From Shimia_B sp038528385 (lineage in GTDB: Bacteria > Pseudomonadota > Alphaproteobacteria > Rhodobacterales > Rhodobacteraceae): DNA of 64,000 bases. The notes under the pieces are model-generated. The model had not been told where the DNA came from. It ran no database searches and worked only from the letters and a program-made list of their open reading frames with translations. A program made the position numbers and the translations under genes. Position 1 is the stretch's first letter, and each line of letters begins with the position of its first letter. Below, piece after piece: positions 17,156 through 25,527 of this stretch. The stretch lies in assembly GCA_038528385.1 (NCBI GenBank), contig JBCBET010000002.1, positions 372,001-436,000 on the forward strand, given 5' to 3'.

Positions 17156-17163
17156 GCTCCTCA

Positions 17164-17189
17164 CCCCGCCGCGTCAGGCGGGGTTTTTT
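17164..17189 (+). terminator. Rho-independent terminator
   Basis: Stem CCCCGCC (17164-17170), loop GCGTCA, complementary GGCGGGG (17177-17183), then TTTTTT (17184-17189). It immediately follows the 56-aa gene. The 177 bp from here to lysC hold further short inverted repeats (for example AGGGCC-N6-GGCCCT), which may terminate lysC from the other side. Confidence 0.9.
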
Positions 17190-17366
17190 CTTCCGGGGTG
17201 CGGAAGCCGTTTGAAAACGGCTCTGGCGCGGATCACGGAAATCTGGATCCCAGTCGACCCTGCCTCTCCGACGCCGCCACAGACCCTGATGCCAGCGGCG
17301 AGGCGAAGCTGTTTCAAAACGGCGTCGAAGCCGCATTCCAGGGCCATCGAAGGCCCTCTGGCGCGG

Positions 17367-18602
17367 TCAGGACTTTTCGAGCTCGAAAGCATCATGCAGC
17401 GCCTGCACGGCGAGCTCCATGTATTTACGGTCCACGAGCACCGACACCTTGATCTCGGACGTGGTGATCACCTTGATGTTGATCCCCTCGTCGCGCAGCG
17501 TGGAAAACATCTTCGCCGCCACGCCTGCATGGCTGCGCATCCCGATCCCGACGATGGAGATCTTGGCCACCGCCGTGTCGGCCACGATCTCGCGGAAGTT
17601 CACCTCGCCGCGCGCCTTGGCCTCGGCCATGGCCTTTTCCGCCCGCGCCACCTGATCGGTGGGGCAAGAGAACGTCATGTCGGTGCGCCCCTCCTCGGAG
17701 ATGTTCTGGACGATCATGTCCACATTGACGCCCGCATCCGCCAGCGGCCCGAAGATGGCGGCGGCGATCCCCGGCCGGTCGGCCACGGAGATGAGGGTCA
17801 TCTTGGCCTCGTCGCGGCTATAGGCCACGCCGGCCACGGCGTTCTGTTCCATGATTTCCTCCTCGTCGCAGACGAGCGTGCCTGCCGTGTCGGACATTTC
17901 CTCGAAGCTCGAAAGCACTCTGAGCTTCACGTGATAGCGCATGGCGAGCTCGACGGAGCGCGTCTGCAGCACCTTGGCGCCGAGCGAGGCCAGTTCGAGC
18001 ATCTCCTCGAAGGAGATCTTGTCGAGCTTGCGCGCCTTCTCGGCGATGCGGGGATCGGTGGTATAGACCCCGTCCACGTCGGTGTAGATATCGCAGCGCT
18101 CCGCGCCGAAGGCCGCCGCGAAGGCCACCGCCGTGGTGTCCGAGCCGCCGCGCCCCAGCGTGGTGATGCGGCCCTCCGCGCTCACGCCCTGGAACCCCGC
18201 GACGATGGCCACCTTCATGCCCTCGGCGAACTTGGCGCCGATGTTGTCGGTGGGGATCTCTTCGATCCGCGCCGCCGAATGCGCGGCGGTCGTCCTCACC
18301 GGCACCTGCCAGCCCTGCCAGCTCCGCGCGGGGACATCCATTTCTTGGAGCGTGAGCGCCATGAGCCCCGCCGTCACGTTCTCTCCCGCGCTCACGACGG
18401 CGTCGTATTCGCGCGCGTCGTAGAAGGGCGAGGTGTCGGAGACGTATCCCACGAGCTTGTTCGTCTCGCCGGACATGGCCGAGACGATGACGATCACGTC
18501 ATAGCCGTTGGCCACCTCGCGGCCCACGCGCTTGGCGGCGCGTTTGATGCGGTCGAGCGTGGCGACGGAGGTGCCGCCGAATTTCATGACGAGTATGGGC
18601 AT
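17367..18602 (-). CDS. lysC: Aspartate kinase
   Basis: A 411-residue enzyme phosphorylating aspartate at the head of the lysine/threonine/methionine pathway. It starts MPILVMKFGGTSVA (the KFGGTS catalytic motif), has the FQGVSAEGRITTLGRGGSDTTAVA nucleotide/aspartate-binding segment and two C-terminal ACT regions (from about residue 265: AKMTLISVADRPGIAAAIF and AKISIVGIGMRSHAGVAAKMF), so feedback inhibition is expected. An upstream in-frame start would add 18 residues of non-homologous sequence; ATG 18602 is preferred. Confidence 0.95.
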   Translation of the reverse strand: MPILVMKFGGTSVATLDRIKRAAKRVGREVANGYDVIVIVSAMSGETNKLVGYVSDTSPFYDAREYDAVVSAGENVTAGLMALTLQEMDVPARSWQGWQVPVRTTAAHSAARIEEIPTDNIGAKFAEGMKVAIVAGFQGVSAEGRITTLGRGGSDTTAVAFAAAFGAERCDIYTDVDGVYTTDPRIAEKARKLDKISFEEMLELASLGAKVLQTRSVELAMRYHVKLRVLSSFEEMSDTAGTLVCDEEEIMEQNAVAGVAYSRDEAKMTLISVADRPGIAAAIFGPLADAGVNVDMIVQNISEEGRTDMTFSCPTDQVARAEKAMAEAKARGEVNFREIVADTAVAKISIVGIGMRSHAGVAAKMFSTLRDEGINIKVITTSEIKVSVLVDRKYMELAVQALHDAFELEKS

Positions 18603-18673
18603 GGTGCGCCTCGGATATTCGCCGCGCGGCATAGGCGCTGGCCCCAGCGGGCGCAAGGGACAGCGGGGCGCTC

Positions 18674-18719
18674 AAAAGTCTTGGAAAGACTTTTGGCAAA
18701 TTCCTTGGTAAGGAATTTT
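18674..18719. repeat. Paired-hairpin intergenic repeat, copy A
   Basis: Two adjacent perfect hairpins: AAAAGTCTT-GGA-AAGACTTTT (18674-18694) and AAATTCCTT-GGT-AAGGAATTT (18698-18718), joined by GGC. The same layout recurs at 59235-59280 and 59340-59384. It sits between the lysC start and the stop of the upstream SDR gene (both minus strand), so it may end the SDR transcript and separate it from lysC. Confidence 0.8.
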
Positions 18720-18723
18720 GGGC

Positions 18724-19350
18724 TCAGAGCGGGTGGTCGCGCCCGTCCCAGGTCTGAAAGCAACCGGACGTCGTGAGGCTCAGATCGTCGAACCGCGCCA
18801 TGAGGCCGTCGCGCGCCTCCTCCACGCTGATCTCCGCCGAGGCCCCGCCCATATCCGTGCGCACCCAGCCGGGATGGTAGATGCCCACCGGAATGCCCTC
18901 GGGCCGGAGCGCACTGGCGAGGTTCATGCCGAGATTGAGCGCGGCGGCTTTCGAGACCCGGTAGATGATGGCCGTGCCAGAGGCCCGGACGCTGGCGCCC
19001 ATCTGGGAGGAGATGATGGCGATCTTCGCCGCCTCGGCGGCCCGAAGCTGCGGCAGAAGCTTCTGCACGCATAAAAACACGCCCGTGACGTTCACCGCCA
19101 ATTGCGCGGCCCACATCTCCGGCGGGTAGCCGTGATCGAGCGCTTCGGCCCGGTCCTCGAAGAGCCCGGCATTGCAGACGAGGAGGTCCACGGGACCCGG
19201 CACGGTGTCCGCCCAGGCGGAGATGCTGGCGCCATCGGCGAGGTCCACCTCGCTGCGCGAGGCGCCGATCACCTCCGCGCCGCGCGCGCGGTAGCCCTCC
19301 GAGAGGCCCGCGCCGATGCCGCGGCGTGCGCCGGTGATCACCACGCGCAT
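18724..19350 (-). CDS. Short-chain dehydrogenase/reductase
   Basis: A 208-residue Rossmann protein, short for the classical SDR family. It has the N-terminal TGARRGIGAGL glycine motif (TGxxxGIG), NAG (residues 64-66), a serine in IISSQMG and the YRVSKAA segment (YxxxK), so the Ser-Tyr-Lys catalytic set is intact. Cofactor preference and substrate are unknown. The stop of the DUF1178 gene overlaps its start by one base, so the two are probably co-transcribed. Confidence 0.9.
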   Translation of the reverse strand: MRVVITGARRGIGAGLSEGYRARGAEVIGASRSEVDLADGASISAWADTVPGPVDLLVCNAGLFEDRAEALDHGYPPEMWAAQLAVNVTGVFLCVQKLLPQLRAAEAAKIAIISSQMGASVRASGTAIIYRVSKAAALNLGMNLASALRPEGIPVGIYHPGWVRTDMGGASAEISVEEARDGLMARFDDLSLTTSGCFQTWDGRDHPL

Positions 19351-19766
19351 CAGTTCGTGCGCCGCGGGCTCTGGAACGGCAGCGGCGTCACGGGCACGCC
19401 GTCCTCGACGAGCGATTTGGCCTCCTCGAAGCTCGCCTCGCCGTGGATCGCCCGGTCGGGCTCCGTGCCGTCATGCATGGCGCGCGCGCGCGTGGCAAAA
19501 TCGCGGCCCACGTAATCGCTGTTCTTGTCGAGATGCGCCTTGAATTTCTTCAGCGCCACCTCTTGCGGCGAGGCTGCCGCCTTCAGCGATGCGGCCTCTG
19601 CGGGCGCGCTCACGGCCGGCGCCATGAGCGACTTTTCCACCTCTGCCGAGCCGCAGACGGCGCAGGTCACGTGGCCCGCCGCGCGCAGCTCCTCATAGCC
19701 CTCGGCGGTCGAGAACCAGCTTTCGAAGGCGTGCCCCTCGCGGCATTTGAGCGTGTATCGGATCAT
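19350..19766 (-). CDS. DUF1178 family protein
   Basis: A 138-residue protein beginning MIRYTLKCREGHAFESWF, the hallmark of DUF1178. A CxxC pair (TCAVCGSAEVEKSLMAP) together with the first cysteine suggests a small zinc ribbon. The C-terminal half contains NSDYVGRDFATRARAMHDG, also typical of the family. Biochemical function is not established. It overlaps the downstream SDR gene by one base. Confidence 0.92.
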   Translation of the reverse strand: MIRYTLKCREGHAFESWFSTAEGYEELRAAGHVTCAVCGSAEVEKSLMAPAVSAPAEAASLKAAASPQEVALKKFKAHLDKNSDYVGRDFATRARAMHDGTEPDRAIHGEASFEEAKSLVEDGVPVTPLPFQSPRRTN

Positions 19767-19810
19767 GAACCGTAGATATCACCGGGCGGGGCGCAGACAA
19801 TGGACCTGCG

Positions 19811-20287
19811 TCAGGCCGTACGCCCCTTCAGAACACGCGGGTCGAAGGTCTTCAGGATGCGTCCGAGGCCCTGGGCCTCGACCATCTTGGCCGCCTTCTT
19901 GAGCGGCACCCATTTCCGGCGCCGGCTGGCGACCTCCGGGTAGCTCCGCTTGAGCTGCTGCACCTTGAGCGGATAGACGAGTGCCAGAACCGGCACATCG
20001 CGCGCCTCGTCACGCTCCTTCTCGAAGGCATAGACCCCGAGGCAGAGCTCGTAAGCCGCGCCGAGGGCGCCCGCCTCTTCCCAGGCTTCCTTGGCGGCGC
20101 ATTCCGCGGGCGTGAGCCCGGCCTCCGGCCAGCCCTTGGGCAGGATCCAGCGCTTGGAACGGCGGGACGTGATGAGCAGCACCTGAACGCTCCCATCCAC
20201 GAGGCGAAAGGGCAGCGCCGCGAACTGGGTTCGCGTTTCGCGCTTTTCGGCCGCGACGATGGATAAAGGAAGCTGGTGCGCACTCAT
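19811..20287 (-). CDS. Nudix hydrolase (DIPP/MutT-like)
   Basis: A 158-residue Nudix protein: residues about 25-145 include FRLVDGSVQVLLITSRRSKRWILPKGWPE and a Nudix helix ending AAKEAWEEAG. The usual REUxEExG arginine is replaced by lysine, a tolerated change. The sequence resembles diphosphoinositol polyphosphate/diadenosine polyphosphate hydrolases more than MutT, but the substrate is unproven. The start is ATG 20287; the frame stays open upstream but antisense to the divergent deacetylase-like gene, so longer versions are unlikely. Confidence 0.88.
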   Translation of the reverse strand: MSAHQLPLSIVAAEKRETRTQFAALPFRLVDGSVQVLLITSRRSKRWILPKGWPEAGLTPAECAAKEAWEEAGALGAAYELCLGVYAFEKERDEARDVPVLALVYPLKVQQLKRSYPEVASRRRKWVPLKKAAKMVEAQGLGRILKTFDPRVLKGRTA

Positions 20288-20428
20288 GGGCCGCCTCGGA
20301 CTGCGCTTCATGTTAAAAATGGCTCGATACGCTGAAGATACGCCATATTTAGCATTGCGCAAGCGCGGAAACCACCATGGGTGCAACCGCGCGGCGCGGA
20401 ACACGGGCGCGGGAAGACGAGAGGGGCA

Positions 20429-21478
20429 GTGGCGACGTTTCTGGGATCGGAGATCTACCGGGGCTCGACCTACGGTGACTGGCACCCGCTGGCGATCCCG
20501 CGGGTCTCCACGGTCATCGACCTGTCGCGCGCGCTGGGATGGCTGCCCGAGGAGGCCTACATGACCTCGCCCCGCGCCAAGCCCAAGGCGCTCTCGCTCT
20601 GGCACGAGCCCGCCTATATCGACGCGCTCGCGCGCGCGGAGGCGGAGCAATCGCTGCCCGAGGCAGAGAAGGCTCGCTTCAAGCTCGGCACCACGATGAA
20701 TCCGTTTTTTACGGAGATGTTCCGCCGCCCCGCCACGGGCTGCGGCGGCTCGCTCCTGGCCGCGGAACTCCTTGCCGATGGCGGCGTGGTCTTTCATCCG
20801 GGCGGGGGCACGCATCACGGGATGCCGGGTTTTGCCAGCGGCTTTTGCTACCTCAACGACGTCGTTCTCGCCATTCTGGCGCTCCAGCATGTGGGGGCGC
20901 GGCGCGTGGCCTATCTCGATATCGATGCCCATCACCCCGACGGCGTGGCCCATGCCTTTCGCGAGGACACCGATGTGCTCGTCTTCTCCGTGCACGAGGA
21001 AAACCGCTGGCCGCGCACCGGCGCCGCCGGGGACCGCGGGCCGGGGACGCATATCAACATCCCCGTGAAGCCGGGCTTCGACGATGCGGGCCTCGCGCGG
21101 ATCCGGGAGGAGGTGGCGCTCCCCGCCGTGCGCGATTTCAGGCCCGACGCCGTCGTGCTGCAATGCGGGGCCGACGGGGTAACCGATGACCCGCAGTCGC
21201 GCCTTGGGTTGACGAACAACGCCCACGTTGCGTGGGTGCGCGCGTTCCTCGGGCTCGCGCCGCGCACGCTCATCACCGGGGGCGGGGGGTATAACCCCTG
21301 GACGGTGGGGCGGCTCTGGACCGCGCTTTGGGGCGTGGCCTCCGGCCAGCAGGTCCCGGAGCGGATGCCGGAGCGCGCGCAAGAGGTCATGCGCGGGCTC
21401 AGCTGGAAACGGGCAGGCAAGCTGCGCGCGCCCAAAACGTCGTGGGTCGAAACCCTCCTCGACGCGCCGCAGGTGTAG
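20429..21478 (+). CDS. Histone deacetylase-family (AcuC/AphA-like) zinc amidohydrolase
   Basis: A 349-residue protein with the full class II/AcuC-type active site: HPGGGTHHGM (paired catalytic histidines), GFCYLNDVVLAI, VAYLDIDAHHPDGVAHAF (DxH zinc ligands), an LQCGADGV segment and GGGGYN (catalytic tyrosine). Such bacterial enzymes remove acetyl groups from small amines (acetylpolyamines, acetoin-related substrates) or proteins. The GTG start at 20429 follows GAGAGGGG; longer upstream versions lack homology. It is divergent from the Nudix gene over 141 bp. Confidence 0.9.
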   Translation: MATFLGSEIYRGSTYGDWHPLAIPRVSTVIDLSRALGWLPEEAYMTSPRAKPKALSLWHEPAYIDALARAEAEQSLPEAEKARFKLGTTMNPFFTEMFRRPATGCGGSLLAAELLADGGVVFHPGGGTHHGMPGFASGFCYLNDVVLAILALQHVGARRVAYLDIDAHHPDGVAHAFREDTDVLVFSVHEENRWPRTGAAGDRGPGTHINIPVKPGFDDAGLARIREEVALPAVRDFRPDAVVLQCGADGVTDDPQSRLGLTNNAHVAWVRAFLGLAPRTLITGGGGYNPWTVGRLWTALWGVASGQQVPERMPERAQEVMRGLSWKRAGKLRAPKTSWVETLLDAPQV

Positions 21479-21512
21479 GGGGCGCACCGCGCAACCTGCG
21501 CGACGGGGGTCC

Positions 21513-22625
21513 TCAGCTCTCGGCCAGCACGTATCCCGCCACGCCCGCCACGATGAGCCCGAGCAAAACGGCCACCGCGATCTTCCAGACCGAATAGGGC
21601 CGCTCCCCCTGCACCTCGCCCGTGCGGCCGTTGACGACGAAGCGGAAGCTCTTGCCGCGATACTTGTAGGCGGCCATCCAGATCGGCAGAAGCACATGCT
21701 TGAAGGTGACGTCGCGGGCCTGGGTCTTGAGCGTCGTGATCCGCTGCGCGTCGCCCCCGATGTCGAAACGCACGTCGCGCTCGATCACGCGACGCATGAT
21801 CGCCTGCGCCTCCTCGAAGCCCGCGTCGAGGTCCACCGTGTAGGCCTCCGCGCGGAAGCCTGCGAGGAATTCGGGATTGTAGGGTCTCAGTTCGCTGAGG
21901 TCCCAGGGGCTCAGGCGGTCGGTGTAGCGCTTGGGCAGCGAGGTGGAGGCGAGGACGAGCACATCGTCGAAGAACCGCGCCACCTGGCCCGAGACGTTTC
22001 TCCAGCGCGTTTTGCGTACCCGCACCGTCTCCCGCTTGCCGTCGCGCATGACGGTTTTGTTGACGTAGTAATGCGTGCCGCGCTGGCCGGTATAGCGCGA
22101 GGCGGTCTGGGCATCGTAGGTCCAGTAGGGGACGTAGATGCCGGCCATGCGCCGGCCTTTCCGGGCATAGTCTGCCACGCCGTTCGGCGCGAACCAGAGC
22201 CCGCCCAGCCAGGCCTCGAGCGCCGCGCGCGCCGCGTCCTCGTCGAGCGCGAAGGGCAGGACGCCGCGGGGCTTGATGTGGCGGTTGGTGCCGGTGCCCG
22301 TGACCACGGGCGTCGCGCAAAACGGGCATTCGGCGGCGTGCTGGGCGGGGTCGAACTCCACCTGCGCGCCGCAGGACGTGCAGGATAGGACGCGGGTCTC
22401 CTCCATCTCCCCGGGGTCGAGCGTGCCGCCGAGGCCTGCCTTGAAATCGAGCTCTTCGAGGGCGCCGCCCGGGCCGCTCTCGATCTCTTCGGTGTTGCCG
22501 CAGTGATCGCAGATGAGGAGGCCCTGCACGGGCGCAAAGCGGAAATCTGACCCGCAATTCCCGCAGGGAAAGCGGTGATCGCCGGGCGGCGGTGCCGTCT
22601 CGGCCTCGGTTTCGATTTCGGTCAC
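21513..22625 (-). CDS. Zinc-ribbon membrane-anchored protein (TFIIB-type ribbon)
   Basis: A 370-residue protein with two CxxC zinc ribbons at the N terminus (FPCGNCGSDF...LICDHCGNTEE and LSCTSCGAQVEF...CPFCATPVV), a long middle domain with YVPYWTYDAQTASRYTGQRG, and a single C-terminal transmembrane helix (VWKIAVAVLLGLIVAGVAGYVLA). Annotation pipelines often mislabel such proteins as primosome or helicase-like because of the ribbon; nothing here supports helicase activity. The gene upstream overlaps it by 4 bp, so the two form an operon. Confidence 0.8.
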   Translation of the reverse strand: MTEIETEAETAPPPGDHRFPCGNCGSDFRFAPVQGLLICDHCGNTEEIESGPGGALEELDFKAGLGGTLDPGEMEETRVLSCTSCGAQVEFDPAQHAAECPFCATPVVTGTGTNRHIKPRGVLPFALDEDAARAALEAWLGGLWFAPNGVADYARKGRRMAGIYVPYWTYDAQTASRYTGQRGTHYYVNKTVMRDGKRETVRVRKTRWRNVSGQVARFFDDVLVLASTSLPKRYTDRLSPWDLSELRPYNPEFLAGFRAEAYTVDLDAGFEEAQAIMRRVIERDVRFDIGGDAQRITTLKTQARDVTFKHVLLPIWMAAYKYRGKSFRFVVNGRTGEVQGERPYSVWKIAVAVLLGLIVAGVAGYVLAES

Positions 22626-23206
22626 AGGAACCTGTGGAGGGATTTCGGGGCCATGATGCGCAAAGCATTATCCCGCAGCCGCAGGTGACGCCAGACATGG
22701 AAACCCGAGTGGACCGCCACGAGGGCGATCATCGAATAGAACTGGTAGGTATGGGCGAGGCCCACGAGGTGATGCGCCTGGGGCAGATCGAGCGGCGGCG
22801 CGAAGGGGAGAAACCCGCCCGCCTTCATCTGGAAACTCGCCGTGAGCCCGAGGAGAAAGCCGCCGAACGCCACGAGAAAGAGGCTTGAGACGAGCGCGAT
22901 GTGCAGCCAGCGGTGAAGCGGCCTGAGCCAGCCCCGCAGCTTCGGCCCCGGGCGGCTCAAGAGCCCGTGGCGCAGCGTGAACGCCGTCCAGGTGAGCGCG
23001 ATGACCACGAAGCCGAGCCCCATGAGCGAATGGACCTGGAACCAGCGCGGCCCCCAGGACCGGATCACGTCGGGGTCCGCGAAGATGAACCAGACGAAAA
23101 AGGGCAGAAGGCTCCAGTGCAGCACTTTGAGCACCGTCCGCCTGTGCGGCAGGCGGGCGGCTAGGCCCGCGGGCATCAATCGCGTCGTCATGGTGTAGCT
23201 ACGCAT
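22622..23206 (-). CDS. Cytochrome b561-like membrane protein
   Basis: About 190-195 residues with four hydrophobic segments and spaced histidines (LKVLHWSLLPFFVWF, WFQVHSLMGLGF, LHRWLHIALVSSLFLVAFGGF, HLVGLAHTYQFYSMIALVAVHSGFHVW), the usual pattern for a di-heme b561/cytochrome b domain. The start may be ATG 23206 or ATG 23191 (five residues shorter). It overlaps the downstream zinc-ribbon gene by ATGA. Redox partner unknown. Confidence 0.78.
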   Translation of the reverse strand: MRSYTMTTRLMPAGLAARLPHRRTVLKVLHWSLLPFFVWFIFADPDVIRSWGPRWFQVHSLMGLGFVVIALTWTAFTLRHGLLSRPGPKLRGWLRPLHRWLHIALVSSLFLVAFGGFLLGLTASFQMKAGGFLPFAPPLDLPQAHHLVGLAHTYQFYSMIALVAVHSGFHVWRHLRLRDNALRIMAPKSLHRFL

Positions 23207-23267
23207 CGGCGCGTCCCGAAGTTTCAGCTTGCCGTTTGCAGGCAGGTCCGGTCGGCGCCGTGCCCGC

Positions 23268-23453
23268 TCAGCGCCGGCGTGCCCCGTTTGCGTGATTATA
23301 GAGGCGCGTGGCGATCTCGGAAGATGCCGGTGCATCAATCTCGCCTGAGAAGGCGCCCGCAGCCCATGCGGAAAGCGTGCGCAAGGCGTCGAGGATGCGG
23401 CGGGACAGGCGTCCTGCCTGCGGAATTCGGGTTGGGTTGGTTGCGTGGTCCAT
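23268..23453 (-). CDS. Small hypothetical protein (61 aa)
   Basis: ATG 23453 has a strong GGAGG ribosome binding site six bases upstream, which favours a real gene over the longer 73-codon version starting at 23489. The product is arginine-rich and partly amphipathic (SRRILDALRTLSAWAAGAFSG, ending NHANGARRR). No signal peptide or known domain is seen. It is divergent from the HxlR regulator at 23606, with an operator-like inverted repeat between them, so it is a candidate target of that regulator. Confidence 0.6.
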   Translation of the reverse strand: MDHATNPTRIPQAGRLSRRILDALRTLSAWAAGAFSGEIDAPASSEIATRLYNHANGARRR

Positions 23454-23514
23454 CTCTGGCCTCCTCACGGGATTTGATGATCCGAACATCGGTGAAATCC
23501 CTCGCTCCCGGGCA

Positions 23515-23557
23515 GTGCAAAATCTGAAGCGCGACCACTACAGATTGTGAACTAGCC
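23515..23557. promoter_or_regulatory. Operator-like inverted repeat upstream of HxlR gene 1
   Basis: GTGCAAAATCTG (23515-23526) and CAGATTGTGAAC (23541-23552) form an imperfect inverted repeat with a 14-bp spacer, and the right arm continues into CTAGCC. The same arrangement, TCTG-N14-CAGAWTGYGAACTRGCY, occurs before the paralogous HxlR gene at 37284. The distance to the start codon is also similar (about 48 and 44 bp). A binding site for these regulators is the likely meaning. Confidence 0.6.
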
Positions 23558-23605
23558 CAAGTCGGGGGCTCTGCGGTAAATTCGGGGCGCGACAGGAGAG
23601 GCCAG

Positions 23606-24349
23606 ATGACCAAGAAACCCTACGGAATGATCTGCCCCATCACCCGGGTCTGCGAGATCCTCGAGCCGCGCTGGACGATCGCGATCCTCGTGGCGCTCTG
23701 GGCAGGGGCGAGCAAATTCAACGCGATCCGGCGCGAGATCGGCAGCATTTCTCCCGCGCTCCTGTCGAAACGACTAAAGGAGCTGGAGGAGCTGGGTCTC
23801 GTCGAGCGCATCGCGGACCCCGCCACCGGCGACGTCGATTACATCCGCACCGATGCGGCCATCGCCCTCGAGCCTGCGCTTTACGCGCTGGCGGACTGGT
23901 CGCAGCGCTATATCTCGGCGGAGCTCGCGCTTTGCAGCACGTCGGTGTCAAACCTGATGTGGAACATGCGCAAGCACATCGCCACCGAAGAGCTGCCGGA
24001 GCGGCGCGTCGTCATCCAGCTCCGCTTCTCAGATCCTGGGCTCGACTACGATACCTGGTGGCTGCTCATGCAGCCGGGCGCCCCGGTGGAAGTGTGCACC
24101 TCGATCCCGGGCTTCGATGTCGACCTCTACGTGGAGACCAACATCTTGTCGCTCGGCGGCATCGTGATCGGGCGCACGAGCGTCGCACGCGAGCTCGACC
24201 TGGGCGAGCTCTTTGTCAGCGGCGACGCGCGTCTCGCGCGGACCATTGACCGCTGGCTGATCCCGAGCCCGCGCTGCGCGGCGGTCGAGGGTATCGATCC
24301 GTTGCCCGAAGAGAGGCGCCGGGCGCGAGCGTTTCGCGTGAGCGCGTGA
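23606..24349 (+). CDS. HxlR-family transcriptional regulator (paralogue 1)
   Basis: A 247-residue regulator. Residues about 1-100 are the HxlR winged helix (YGMICPITRVCEILEPRWTIAILVALW, a cysteine near residue 10, LLSKRLKELEELGLVER). The C-terminal ~130 residues form an extra domain resembling the SCP2-like ligand-binding domain found in some long HxlR proteins. Roughly half the residues are identical to the second copy at 37284. Likely a ligand- or redox-sensing repressor acting on its own promoter and the divergent small gene; that is inference. Confidence 0.9.
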   Translation: MTKKPYGMICPITRVCEILEPRWTIAILVALWAGASKFNAIRREIGSISPALLSKRLKELEELGLVERIADPATGDVDYIRTDAAIALEPALYALADWSQRYISAELALCSTSVSNLMWNMRKHIATEELPERRVVIQLRFSDPGLDYDTWWLLMQPGAPVEVCTSIPGFDVDLYVETNILSLGGIVIGRTSVARELDLGELFVSGDARLARTIDRWLIPSPRCAAVEGIDPLPEERRRARAFRVSA

Positions 24350-24355
24350 CGCGGA

Positions 24356-25492
24356 TCAGGCCCCCGGCGGGGGCGGGGGCGGCATGACGGTGAAGAGCTG
24401 CGCGAGTTCGGTGACGTCCTCGGCGCGTTTCCAGCCGTCCTGGCCCTGGGTCCAGACGAAGGTCTCGCGCGTGAGGCCGCCATTGCCGGCCATCTCCGCG
24501 AGCCGCGCCTTGGAGAAGGGGCCCTTGGTCTGACCGTTCTCGGCGATGTGCCAGACATGCTCCACCGGGGGCGGGGGCGGGGCCATGGTGCCCATCTGCA
24601 TGGGCTGCTGTGCACCCGCCTGGCCGCCACCCGGGCCGCCGTGCGCCTGCTGGCCCATCATCATGTTGCCCAGCTGCATGCCGAGGCCGGCACCCATGCC
24701 CATGCCCATGGCGTCGCCGGCTGCGCCACCGGCGCCCATGGCCTCTGCGGCCTTGTATTTCAGGTGATCGTCGAGATTGCCGGTGATCCCGCGCGACGTG
24801 CGCTCGTCGAGCGCCTTCTCCACCGCGGGCGGGAGCGAGATGTTTTCGATGTAGAATTCCGGCACGGAGAGGCCGTAGCCCGTGAGCGTGGGGGTGATCG
24901 CCTCGGCGATGAGCTTGCCCACGTCGCCCGTGTTGGCGGCCATGTCGAGGACGGGGATGCCTGATTTGGCGATGGCCTGCGAGAACTCCTGCACGATGAT
25001 GTTGCGGATCTGGAAGCTGATCTCGTCGGTGGTGAACTCGCCGTCGGTGCCCACGATCTCGGTCATGAAGCGGGCGGGCTCGGTCACGCGGATCGTGTAG
25101 GTCCCGAAGGCGCGCAGCCGCACCGGGCCGAATTCCGGGTCGCGCAGCATGATCGGATTCTTCGTGCCCCATTTGAGATCGTTGAAGCGGTTGGTGGCGA
25201 CGAAGTAGATCTCGCTCTTGAACGGGCTCTTGAAGCCGTGATCCCAGTGCTGGAGCGAGGTCATGATGGGCATGTTGTTGGTCTCGAGCATGTAGAGCCC
25301 GGGGGTGAAGACATCCGCCAGCTGGCCCTCATGGATGAAGACGGCCGTCTGCGCCTCCCGCACGGTGAGCTTGGCGCCGTATTTGATCTCGTGGCCCTCG
25401 CGCTCGAAGCGGAAGACCATGGTGTCGCGCGTGTCGTCGGTCCATTCGATGACGTCGATGAACTGGCCGGAGAGGAAATCGAAGATGGGCAT
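24356..25492 (-). CDS. SPFH-domain protein with C-terminal GYF_2 domain (YdjI-like)
   Basis: A 378-residue protein. Residues about 1-240 form an SPFH domain of the virion-core-protein-like/YdjI group (MPIFDFLSGQFIDVIEW at the start, RLRAFGTYTIRV, EFSQAIAKSGIPVLDMAAN). A glycine/methionine-rich linker follows (GAGGAAGDAMGMGMGAGLG), then a GYF_2-type domain (VWHIAENGQTKGPFSKARLAEM) that normally binds proline-rich peptides; the protein itself ends in a polyproline run. Last gene of the TerC-XpaC-TelA operon. SPFH proteins assemble on membranes, so a membrane-scaffold role is inferred. Confidence 0.88.
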   Translation of the reverse strand: MPIFDFLSGQFIDVIEWTDDTRDTMVFRFEREGHEIKYGAKLTVREAQTAVFIHEGQLADVFTPGLYMLETNNMPIMTSLQHWDHGFKSPFKSEIYFVATNRFNDLKWGTKNPIMLRDPEFGPVRLRAFGTYTIRVTEPARFMTEIVGTDGEFTTDEISFQIRNIIVQEFSQAIAKSGIPVLDMAANTGDVGKLIAEAITPTLTGYGLSVPEFYIENISLPPAVEKALDERTSRGITGNLDDHLKYKAAEAMGAGGAAGDAMGMGMGAGLGMQLGNMMMGQQAHGGPGGGQAGAQQPMQMGTMAPPPPPVEHVWHIAENGQTKGPFSKARLAEMAGNGGLTRETFVWTQGQDGWKRAEDVTELAQLFTVMPPPPPPGA

Positions 25493-25527
25493 GGGCGGGC
25501 TCCTGTGCGTGGGAGGTGTCGGATGGA

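Noticed and set aside
21513..22625. Helicase/primosomal annotation for the zinc-ribbon protein
   Set aside because: Only the zinc ribbons resemble such proteins; there are no Walker or helicase motifs.
24590..24720. Gly/Met/Pro-rich stretch as a possible frameshift in the SPFH gene
   Set aside because: The frame stays open into a well-formed GYF_2 domain; such linkers are usual for this family.
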